A stretch of 64,000 bases of DNA, from contig JAERMQ010000006.1 in the NCBI GenBank assembly GCA_016844745.1, positions 62,001 to 126,000 on the forward strand, in the 5' to 3' direction. The notes beneath the pieces are model-generated. The model did not search any database, was not told the DNA's origin, and saw nothing but the letters and a program-made list of their open reading frames with translations. This document shows, piece by piece, positions 33,170 to 41,538 of the stretch (position 1 is the stretch's first letter; every line of letters begins with the position of its first letter). Made by a program: the position numbers and the translations under genes. Origin of the DNA: Ignavibacteria bacterium. Lineage in GTDB: Bacteria; Bacteroidota; Ignavibacteria; Kapaibacteriales; UBA2268.

Positions 33170-36100
33170 ATGAAGAAAGTTTTTTTTACTTTTATTTTTG
33201 CAATATTTATCTTATCAATCGAATTGAATGCACAGTCGGTATGGGACGAGATTCCTTATCCCGCGGGGATTAATTCCAAAGTTGTGCAGGTAATTTATAC
33301 CGGGAATACTATTTATATAGCTACTCAATTGGATGGCGTATATTCTTCAGCTAAACCTTTTACATCATGGAAACAGGCTAACCTTTCCGGAGATAATACT
33401 AATCCGATAATTTCCATGTTTCAAACATTGGACGGCAATTTGTATGTTTCACGGAATAATAGGATATATAGATGGAATACTACTATGAAGGCATGGGAGT
33501 CTAATAATTATTTCTTTGAAATACAATCAACCCTTTATTGCCTTGTTCCAACTTATAAAGGTAGTTTTCTTGCGGGAACGAACAAAGGTATTCTCGAATC
33601 TCAAGGTAGTCTTGCCGATTGGTTGGATATTTCCGAAAATAATCCAGGATTAAATGTGAGAAAGATTGCCTGTACTCCAACTAATCAAATCTATATGTTT
33701 TCCGATAGTCCTTATGGAGGTCTGTTTTATACTCCTTCATCAGGGGATTTATGGGTAAAAACAGCCGGTCTGGATAAAACCAATCCAATAGCAGGATTCA
33801 CATCGAATGCTAATGCTACTTATGCTTATTATGATTCATTGATATTCCAATATTCTACAAAAGATAAGAAATGGATTAATTTTCGAACTGCGAATTACAG
33901 TCCAATTTCCTGCTTGGTTTCAGATTTAAGCGGTAATCTGGCTTGTGGGGAAAGTAAAACACTATCGATATATAACGCATCCGAAGATACGGTTTATGAC
34001 AATCATCCCAATTTATTCTTCCCATCGAATATATACTCGGTATCAATGAATCAATCAGGATTCATGGCTGTTGCATGCCAGAAATTCTTATATGTAACCG
34101 ATTTCACTTTCAACCAATTATTCACCAGCATGCATACTCAACCGAAGCTATTTAAGTATATTGTTTTCACAGATTCAAAAAATAATCCGATAGCAAACAG
34201 GACTTTAAAATTATACAAAGCAAGCTGTGATAATAACCAGCTATTTATTCAAGATGTTACAACTAATGCCGATGGAATATTGGAAATAAATTTTGGGAAA
34301 GCAGGTTTGAAAGTCGCTGATTTATTGAAATTTGAGCGATTCATTATCAGTTCTCCTACTGTTAAAATCGGGCATGAAGAATTGAATTATAAGAATTTTG
34401 ATATTTATTTGAATAATATGAAATTCGATTCTGTAGGTACTCCATCATATTACCCGTTAGGCGTCACCGATACTCAATATGTAACGCTCGACCACATGCA
34501 AATTTTGCAAAACCTGGTAATTTCTATCGAATGGGAAACCAAAAGGGAATATATGGATTCTATCAAGCTTTGGACAGGCTGGCTTAATGATTATTTATGG
34601 GATGTAACCGACGGACAGTTGCGGCTTGGTAAAGTTATTGTTTATGACGGCAAGCAAAAGTGGAGCAGCGCCGATATTCGCTTTTATGCAAGCAATAGCA
34701 TATTTCCGGCTTCCTATTCAGGTGGGGTTGCCTTATCTGAAAAATATAATGCACAGGTGCGAATGCCAAGATGCATAGTGTCACTCGGCTTAATCGATAA
34801 TATTGCTGAAACCGATTCCCCGAATTGGTACCAAAAACCAGATAAGTTCCATCTGAATCCTAATACTATGGCTTATGGATTAGGTAAGTATTTATGGGGT
34901 TTCTATGAAGAATGGGTTTATTCCCTTCCTCAGAACCAGACCATTATTCCAAAGGATTATAATTTCGGTTTTATGGATAATTATCTTTTAACGAATACAT
35001 ATGGCTCGGAAATGTCTAATCCATCCCGCTATATACTCGATGGTTACAAGCTCACTGCACAATATCTTATGAATGGTTCCGATTGCTGGACTCAATTCGA
35101 AAAGAAATTCGAAGGCGATTATCAGGATAGCAGTTATACTATTTGGTGTCCAATAACGAAACCTTCGGAAAGGAAACTACCTTTAAACATGGATTATTTA
35201 ACCGGACCGGTAGATTTCCAAACCGGGCAGTTCACTTGCGCTTCGAGAACAAATACCGATATTACCGTTAAAAAGCAAAATAAAGGTGCAGGAGATTTTT
35301 ATGCCCAATATAAAATCACAAGTGGTACCCAGGTGTCATATCCTGATTCTTACTTAGCCGAAGAGAAGGATGGAGGATATTTCATCAAGACCGTTCAAGG
35401 CAGGGCATCGGTCTTCGGTCGTGCTAATATACTTGGTGCTATGGTTGGAGACAGGCTTATAGCATCACGGGCTGACCATTACATTCAGCAATATTACTCC
35501 CGTACTTATGAATTATTAACTATTAGTTCAAACGAAAAATCCGGCGACAAGCCTCTCGCTGAGCCAAATAGTTGTATCCTGAATCCGATTAACGGATATT
35601 ATAATGCCGTACCGTCCTTTGCTTACGATGATGCCGGCAGGCTGCAATTGAAATTTATGACCAACAAAGAATTCGGCTCTTCGGCAAAACTCAGCGTTCA
35701 GTATGCCGGAGGAACAAAGATAAATACTTTAATGGAATTGGATGTACCTGCAAAAACTTATTATACTACACTGACAGATAGTTTGGATTTGGAGGGTGGA
35801 TTTCTTTTCTATGGCGGAGATAATGATTCAAAAGTATTCTTTATACCGGTTATATATCGGAATTATTTCAACGGAGGCGCTACCGCTATTTCTTCGTATG
35901 ATGGGAGAGTCGAATTATTCTGCAATGAAAATAAAGCCGTGCAAACCTACTTTATTTCATCGATGGACTTTCTTCGCGATACGACCGGCTTCGACATTAG
36001 CGATGAGTGTATCGGTGCTATGTATTCCATTGCTTCCAATCCGCATGTTGCCCAGCTTCCCGGGATAAATGTCCTGACTTTCAGGTATGATGTTGACGAA

Positions 36101-36547
36101 CTATTTATCAAAACACCGAATACATTAAAGATTTTCAGATGGGACGAGAGCGGAAGAAAATGGGCTTTGTTGAATAGCATTGTCGATACGGCAGCTAAGA
36201 CAGTGAGCGTAAGGGTATCGAGCTTAGGAACCTATGCCCTGTTTGCAACCGAAAAAACAGTTGGTCTGCTCGATTATTCTTACGAAGATATCTTTAATCT
36301 GGAGGTAAAGCCCAATCCTGCTTCCGATAATTCCGAAATCAGGTTCGAATTGCCCGCGCCGGCTAATGTGCGTCTCAGTTTATACGATGAACTTGGGAAT
36401 CAAAGAACAAAAATCTTCACCGGAACTCTTGCTCAGGGACGCTATGCTTTGCCAGTAGATGCTACTAATATTGAAAATGGCGTTTACTTCGTGCGAATGG
36501 AAGCCGGAGGACGCATCTTTACAAAGAAGTTTATAGTAGTAAGATAA
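33170..36547 (+). CDS. Large T9SS-sorted surface protein
   Basis: 1125 aa from ATG 33170. The track start is 10 codons earlier, but 'MKKVFFTFIFAIFILSIELNAQS' is a clean signal peptide. Residues ~25-330 look like a two-component-regulator/BNR-type propeller ('GNTIYIATQLDGVYSS', 'GSFLAGTNKGILES'). A regulatory-like beta domain follows ('DSKNNPIANRTLKLYK'). A middle region of ~450 residues contains 'YGLGKYLWGFYEEW', reminiscent of a protease-like or calpain-like neighbourhood in some surface proteins but not identified. The C-terminal sorting domain is 'VKPNPASDNSEIRFELPAPA' to 'GRIFTKKFIVVR'. Confidence 0.8.
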   Translation: MKKVFFTFIFAIFILSIELNAQSVWDEIPYPAGINSKVVQVIYTGNTIYIATQLDGVYSSAKPFTSWKQANLSGDNTNPIISMFQTLDGNLYVSRNNRIYRWNTTMKAWESNNYFFEIQSTLYCLVPTYKGSFLAGTNKGILESQGSLADWLDISENNPGLNVRKIACTPTNQIYMFSDSPYGGLFYTPSSGDLWVKTAGLDKTNPIAGFTSNANATYAYYDSLIFQYSTKDKKWINFRTANYSPISCLVSDLSGNLACGESKTLSIYNASEDTVYDNHPNLFFPSNIYSVSMNQSGFMAVACQKFLYVTDFTFNQLFTSMHTQPKLFKYIVFTDSKNNPIANRTLKLYKASCDNNQLFIQDVTTNADGILEINFGKAGLKVADLLKFERFIISSPTVKIGHEELNYKNFDIYLNNMKFDSVGTPSYYPLGVTDTQYVTLDHMQILQNLVISIEWETKREYMDSIKLWTGWLNDYLWDVTDGQLRLGKVIVYDGKQKWSSADIRFYASNSIFPASYSGGVALSEKYNAQVRMPRCIVSLGLIDNIAETDSPNWYQKPDKFHLNPNTMAYGLGKYLWGFYEEWVYSLPQNQTIIPKDYNFGFMDNYLLTNTYGSEMSNPSRYILDGYKLTAQYLMNGSDCWTQFEKKFEGDYQDSSYTIWCPITKPSERKLPLNMDYLTGPVDFQTGQFTCASRTNTDITVKKQNKGAGDFYAQYKITSGTQVSYPDSYLAEEKDGGYFIKTVQGRASVFGRANILGAMVGDRLIASRADHYIQQYYSRTYELLTISSNEKSGDKPLAEPNSCILNPINGYYNAVPSFAYDDAGRLQLKFMTNKEFGSSAKLSVQYAGGTKINTLMELDVPAKTYYTTLTDSLDLEGGFLFYGGDNDSKVFFIPVIYRNYFNGGATAISSYDGRVELFCNENKAVQTYFISSMDFLRDTTGFDISDECIGAMYSIASNPHVAQLPGINVLTFRYDVDELFIKTPNTLKIFRWDESGRKWALLNSIVDTAAKTVSVRVSSLGTYALFATEKTVGLLDYSYEDIFNLEVKPNPASDNSEIRFELPAPANVRLSLYDELGNQRTKIFTGTLAQGRYALPVDATNIENGVYFVRMEAGGRIFTKKFIVVR

Positions 36548-36845
36548 TTGTTAATTCCTTAATCTTGAGATTTTAGATGTCCATCATCTGCCAGATGTTG
36601 GACATCTTGACTGTCTTTATACCAAACAAAATTAAACTATCCGGTATATATATTCCCAAAGTACCCAGTCAGAAGTAACTTCTGACTGTAGGGGAAACTG
36701 CCACTTCTACCATAATTTAATCCCTGACAGGATAATCTATCATTACCGGATCGTATTCCCTACCATAATATAATCCCTGACGGGATATATATTCCCCAAT
36801 TACACAGTCAGAAGGAACATCTGACAATAAGCTAATTCTGAAAAA
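36548..36845. repeat. Palindrome cluster between convergent genes (298 bp)
   Basis: No gene seen. Holds AGATGTCCATCATCTGCC.. (36575-36607, related to 50143-50175), CAGTCAGAAGTAACTTCTGACTG-type hairpin (36666-36688) with a decayed copy near 36804-36825, and two copies of the CCATAAT..TAATCCCTGAC unit (36709-36735 and 36762-36788) shared with 22705-22785. It lies between the 3' ends of two sorted-protein genes. Confidence 0.8.
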
Positions 36846-38570
36846 TTATCTCACCTTAACAAACTTCTGAAACAAGCTTCCAGACTGCACAAAATAAATG
36901 CCTTCCGGCAAACCGGATACATCTACTCTCATCAAAGTTCCTTCTCCCAGCATGGAGAGGGTCGGTGTGACGTTGGTATAATCACACTCACCTAACATAT
37001 TATATATCTTTATGTTATGCAGAGATGCAGCCTGTTGGGACCCTACAGATATTTCGATGAATTCGGAGGCTGGATTAGGATATACATTTAGGTTCTTTTC
37101 TACAATTTCTTCAATAACTTCATTAACAACCGGGAATAATAATTGACATATTCCGGTACTATCAAAACCTATGTTAGAAGAATATCTTTCATCTCCCGCA
37201 CCAATACAAGGTGAATTTTTTTGTAAAAAAGGAGGTGCGGAAAATAAAGGGTCTTGTCTTAAATTAAAGTAAGAATCAATATTATCTCCATTTTTATTTT
37301 TTGTTACAATTTTACCAATTCCCTCTTTATTTACACTGAAATAATTTCCGGACTTATTATTCCATATTAAATTATTTAATATTGTCGAAGTGTCAGTATT
37401 GTACAAATCATTTGTAAGATATATACCATAATTGTTATTTACAATGATATTATTAATATAATTACATCTTGAAAATAAATTATTGCCCAGATAATTAATA
37501 TATTGATAAACTCCTATACTGCAATCGAAAATAGTGTTATTTATGATTTCCGGATAAGAAGTGCAGAATAATGAAATACCTCTACTACAATTAAAAACTA
37601 CATTATTTTTAATAATAGGTTTACCCGGATAAATATCAATTCCTCTCCCCCCATATTTACCATAAATATTATAAACCAGATTGTTGATAATATTTATTTT
37701 TCCGGATGCATCATTTCTTGTAGAAGAATATATTCCAGACCCCTTACCATTATAAATTGAATTGCATTCAATTTGTGCATTATTATTTTGGTCTAACCAA
37801 ATACCAGCGCCTTCGTCATCATTTTGAAAATTATGTAAATTATTGTACATAATTTCTGTATAAATGTCCTTGTTGCTAATTATTCCTCTTGAATTGAAAT
37901 TTCTTAATTCGCAATTTAATACTATTAAATTTGAGTTAGTTGAATAAATGCAATTTGAGCAATATTCAATAATACAATTCTCAAATAAGGCATTAGTTCC
38001 TGATAATTCGAATCCATCCCAATCCAAAGGCGTTGGTTTATCGGAATTTGATGTGAATAATACTGGTGATTCTTTAGTTCCGGAAATTATTAAATAACCA
38101 TTTACTGTAAATTTATATTTACCCATGAACTTAATAACTGTCCCTTTTTGAACTATAAGAGTTGAGCTACTTGGCACACTTATATTATCAGTAACATAAT
38201 ATATAGTTTCATTAGTGAAAGTTCCGCTCAAAGTTCCTTTCAAGTATTCCCCGGCATTAGGTTCGAGAACAATATCATCTAAATGTTCTGTTTCAGATAA
38301 AACGACTGTATTTTTTTTATTGTAATACTTCTCCTGATATGATATTTTTGTATAAAGAATTTTATAAATACCACCTTTTAGCCCGATACTGTAGCTGCCA
38401 TCGGTATTTGAGAATGTCGAATCAAGAACTGCAGTAGGTGAGAAAGGCAGAAAGGTTATCTTAACCCCACTATGCTCAGTCTGGTTCTTTAGAAAGACAT
38501 TGCCGCTCACATCACAAAAGCTAATATATGAAAATGATATAAATATTAAACAGAATACAAGCAATTTCAT
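36846..38570 (-). CDS. Right-handed beta-helix surface protein with T9SS sorting domain
   Basis: 574 aa from ATG 38570; the track uses a TTG 12 nt upstream. Signal peptide 'MKLLVFCLIFISFSYISFC'. N-terminal Cna-B-like domain ('VSGNVFLKNQTEHSGVKITF'). Residues ~150-430 are Asn-rich beta-helix coils ('FENCIIEYCSNC', 'IINNLVYNIYGK', 'IINNTIFDCS', 'INNIIVNNNYG'). The sorting domain is 'LNVYPNPASEFIEISVG' to 'GIYFVQSGSLFQKFVKVR'. In that domain 'VTPTLSMLGEGTL' is an insert encoded by an imperfect CCTTCTCCC/GGAGAGGG hairpin. Same architecture as 19393-21129. Confidence 0.83.
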   Translation of the reverse strand: MKLLVFCLIFISFSYISFCDVSGNVFLKNQTEHSGVKITFLPFSPTAVLDSTFSNTDGSYSIGLKGGIYKILYTKISYQEKYYNKKNTVVLSETEHLDDIVLEPNAGEYLKGTLSGTFTNETIYYVTDNISVPSSSTLIVQKGTVIKFMGKYKFTVNGYLIISGTKESPVLFTSNSDKPTPLDWDGFELSGTNALFENCIIEYCSNCIYSTNSNLIVLNCELRNFNSRGIISNKDIYTEIMYNNLHNFQNDDEGAGIWLDQNNNAQIECNSIYNGKGSGIYSSTRNDASGKINIINNLVYNIYGKYGGRGIDIYPGKPIIKNNVVFNCSRGISLFCTSYPEIINNTIFDCSIGVYQYINYLGNNLFSRCNYINNIIVNNNYGIYLTNDLYNTDTSTILNNLIWNNKSGNYFSVNKEGIGKIVTKNKNGDNIDSYFNLRQDPLFSAPPFLQKNSPCIGAGDERYSSNIGFDSTGICQLLFPVVNEVIEEIVEKNLNVYPNPASEFIEISVGSQQAASLHNIKIYNMLGECDYTNVTPTLSMLGEGTLMRVDVSGLPEGIYFVQSGSLFQKFVKVR

Positions 38571-39142
38571 ATTATCACCCAATTAATGTTAAATTTTTAA
38601 AATTTTATCTTCATATTCTAAGATATTTTCTCATTAATTCTGCTTCTATACTTACCTTTCCAAAGCTGCCCTGGCATACAATTACTTTACCTATTTTTCC
38701 ATCATTAAAACAATACAACAGTTCAAAACGTGAAAAGTTTCGCATAACAGAAAAAAAAATCTATCCTTGCGTTAAGATTTCATCTTGATGTGTAGTTCCG
38801 GCGTCAAGAGGAACTCTTGACGTGAGGATAAAGGTATTGTGTAAAGACGTTGCATGCAACGTCTCTACAAAAATATTTTACCTTCTTATAAATCAATGCG
38901 TTCATCTTTGACTAAATTTTCTTAATTTTACATACGATACTTCCTCTTCCATAAGGAGAAGAAATATCGTACGGAAATGGTCAATTTAGGCTGTTGGGGT
39001 TTAGAGAATTCTGAATTCTGAATTTTATTCAGCATTCAGCATTCAGCATTCAGCATTCAAAATTCAGAATTCCTAACAACCTAAAAGCCTACAGCCTAAA
39101 TTGACCATTAACCATTAATCATTAACCATTGACCATTAAAAT
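38571..39142. repeat. Nested repeat region upstream of the RNB gene (572 bp)
   Basis: No gene seen. From left: GTTAAGA/GTCAAGA hairpins (38770-38790, 38802-38822); a palindrome around AGACGTTGCATGCAACGTCT (38841-38868); an exact 18-bp inverted repeat ATGGTCAATTTAGGCTGT at 38977-38994 and 39091-39108; inside it an inner AATTCTGAATT/AATTCAGAATT inverted pair enclosing an ATTCAGC heptamer array (39027-39058); then TTAACCA/TTGACCA heptamers to the RNB start. The two flanking genes are divergent, so promoters must lie here. Confidence 0.8.
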
Positions 39143-41494
39143 ATGAGCGCACGTTCCTTCTACAGCGATGAATTGCACGAAGCACATTCATTGGAAATCC
39201 CGTCCGAACTATACGAAACACGTCCTATTATCGAAGGCTATACTATCGATGGTCCCGATTCGAAAGATTTGGACGACGGCATCAACTTAACAAAATACGA
39301 TGACCATTATAATCTCCAGGTCTCGATTGCCGACGTTGCGGAGTTAATCAAACCTCATTCGATGCTTTTCCATACTGCTTTGGAACGATGTGCTACCCGC
39401 TATTATTTAGAGCGAAACAATCCAATGCTTCCGCGCATAATTTCCGAAGATAAATTGAGTTTGCATCCCGACAAACTGACTCCCGCCATTACTTATGATA
39501 TGAACATCACACCGGAAGGGGAATTAATCGATATTACTTTCCGTGAAACCATGTTCAGGAATATCCGCCGTTTGTCATATTTCGGATTCGATAAAATAAT
39601 AACCGAATGTTACACTGACCCCGATTACGTGAAATTTATGGATATGGCGAACTTTGCCAATTATCTCATCGACCAGCGCAGACAGAAAGGAGCATTTGCA
39701 ATTTATGATTTAATTAATAAGCTATTCACTTCCGAAGAAGGAGTCATCAAGCCGCTTCCCAACCATCTTGCGCATATAAGCAATATCGTCATCCAGGAAT
39801 TTATGATTTTTACGAATAAATCTGTCTCATGGTTTTTCGCGGAAAAGCAAATCCCTTTTGTCTTCCGTAATCATACAGTAAGGCAGAATGCGCCTAAACG
39901 AAGCGATATTTTACAGCAGATGAACATGGTACTGATTAATCCAAAGTACCTGGATTCCTTACGGAAACGAAGCCGCATCTGGTATAACCGCGCTAATTAC
40001 GGCACTGAATTAATCGGGCATTTCGGCTTGAATGAAGATTGCTATTCGCATATAACCTCGCCAATCCGAAGGGTTCCCGATTTATTAGACGAATATATCA
40101 TCAAAGCATATATTCATGGAACGGAAAGCCCTCTCAAGCCTGATGAACTAAATGGTTATATCGAAGGTATAAATGCCGTAATGAATGAAATAAAAGATGA
40201 AAGGAAAATATATCTGAAGGAAAAAGAGCAATTTGCTGCTAAAATGAAAATGGAAAATGCTACAGCCGAAGAATTTGCAGCTATTAGTATGGATGAATTT
40301 CATCTAATCCTGAAAGACTCAATTAAACTGAACGAAAAGCATGAAAATATTGAAAAGGCTTTGCAATTAAGATATGAAACCAACCGGATTGACGTTAATA
40401 TTATTTACCTCATTCTTACAGAAGCTGCCGGGAAGAAGAGTATTTGGCTGAAGCATGTAAAAACCGCACTTGCATATCTCCTGAAAAAAAAGGGAATGCC
40501 AATGCAAATCTTAGAAATGCTCCAGCAGAAGGATAAAATCAAGCGATATGCTTATGAATGGGAGAATGCCGAAGGCGAAATCGGGCTGCGTATGCAAGAA
40601 TGGGTCGATGCTGATGGTAAGTTCAAAGCCAGGGTGAAAGCAAAAGTCAGGGATAAAATCATTAAACCGAATACTTTTTCCGAAGGCAGCTCCAGAACCC
40701 AGGCGAAGCAGCGGGCTATATTTGATTTCCTGCGTTTCTATTTCAAGCTTACAATGAGTGCGTTGATGAAAAAGAAACCGGTTGGTTCTGAAGGAAGTGA
40801 ACTTTCCGAAAGTTCCGAACTTTCGGAAAGTTTAAATGATGATGAACTAATTGCAGCACTTGAGGAATCAGGTTTGAATGAAGATAATATTGAAGGGACA
40901 ATTGAGCAATTTAATGAATGGGAATTGAAGAAGCAGGATGAAGATGCTAAACAAAGCCCTGCAGAAAAAACAAAGTCCGAAATAAATTATATTGGCGCAT
41001 TGCAGGAATTCTGCGTAACCCATGATTCGGTTTCAGAGCCGGAGTTTGAATTTACACTCTCAGGAGAAGCCCATGCTCCGAGGGTTACCTGCATCGGTAC
41101 TTTATCAACGGATAAAGGGAAAATAGAACGGCAGGTTGTTTCGACCACCAAGAAACTTGCTAAGCAGGCAGTTAGTTTTTTATTAATCAATGCCATTAAG
41201 GAAATTAAGCCGGGCGCATCTTTCTCGAAAAATGAATTCTTAGCGCCGGCTGAAATACCGAAGGATTACTACGGGCTTATAATCGGATATTGCCAGAAGA
41301 TGAAGATACCGCCGCCGGAAGCCACATTCGAGCGTAAGGGTTATTTGCAAAGTCCGATTTTTGTTTGCAAGATAATGATTATTTTGGAAAACGGACAACA
41401 GGAGTTTACTGCGGAGAATTCTTCCAAGCAATCGGCGAAGCGGGACGCCTCGAAGCTCTGCTATGATTATTTGGTGGAGAAGCAATTGATATAA
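39143..41494 (+). CDS. RNB-domain exoribonuclease fused to tandem dsRNA-binding domains
   Basis: 783 aa. The RNB domain (~1-340) has the catalytic aspartates D36, D42, D44 and D45 ('TIDGPDSKDLDDGI') and the C-terminal 'YSHITSPIRRVPDLLDEYI'. The cold-shock domains and S1 domain of RNase II/R are absent. After a helical stretch (~340-460) come three dsRBD-like units. Unit 1 (~465-535) is 'FKARVKAKVRDK..SSRTQAKQRAIFDFL'. Unit 2 (~615-690) is 'YIGALQEFCVTH..STTKKLAKQAVSFLL'. Unit 3 (~708-783) is 'YYGLIIGYCQKM..NSSKQSAKRDASKLC'. An acidic linker (~545-610) carries an in-frame palindrome. Expected 3'-5' exonuclease on structured RNA; substrate unknown. Confidence 0.85.
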   Translation: MSARSFYSDELHEAHSLEIPSELYETRPIIEGYTIDGPDSKDLDDGINLTKYDDHYNLQVSIADVAELIKPHSMLFHTALERCATRYYLERNNPMLPRIISEDKLSLHPDKLTPAITYDMNITPEGELIDITFRETMFRNIRRLSYFGFDKIITECYTDPDYVKFMDMANFANYLIDQRRQKGAFAIYDLINKLFTSEEGVIKPLPNHLAHISNIVIQEFMIFTNKSVSWFFAEKQIPFVFRNHTVRQNAPKRSDILQQMNMVLINPKYLDSLRKRSRIWYNRANYGTELIGHFGLNEDCYSHITSPIRRVPDLLDEYIIKAYIHGTESPLKPDELNGYIEGINAVMNEIKDERKIYLKEKEQFAAKMKMENATAEEFAAISMDEFHLILKDSIKLNEKHENIEKALQLRYETNRIDVNIIYLILTEAAGKKSIWLKHVKTALAYLLKKKGMPMQILEMLQQKDKIKRYAYEWENAEGEIGLRMQEWVDADGKFKARVKAKVRDKIIKPNTFSEGSSRTQAKQRAIFDFLRFYFKLTMSALMKKKPVGSEGSELSESSELSESLNDDELIAALEESGLNEDNIEGTIEQFNEWELKKQDEDAKQSPAEKTKSEINYIGALQEFCVTHDSVSEPEFEFTLSGEAHAPRVTCIGTLSTDKGKIERQVVSTTKKLAKQAVSFLLINAIKEIKPGASFSKNEFLAPAEIPKDYYGLIIGYCQKMKIPPPEATFERKGYLQSPIFVCKIMIILENGQQEFTAENSSKQSAKRDASKLCYDYLVEKQLI
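40800..40832. repeat. In-frame palindrome in the RNB-dsRBD linker
   Basis: AACTTTCCGAAAGT, 5 nt, then ACTTTCGGAAAGTT. Encodes the low-complexity 'ELSESSELSESL' in the acidic linker between dsRBD-like units 1 and 2. Confidence 0.8.
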
Positions 41495-41499
41495 GTAGG

Positions 41500-41532
41500 A
41501 CTCATCCGATGACTCCCTGTCATCGGATGAGT
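41500..41532. terminator. ACTCATCCGATGA hairpin between convergent genes
   Basis: 13-bp perfect stem, 7-nt loop, 6 nt after the RNB stop and 7 nt before the stop of the convergent sorted gene. Likely bidirectional terminator. Related hairpins at 46903-46935 and a decayed one at 50106-50140. Confidence 0.6.
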
Positions 41533-41538
41533 TTGTAT

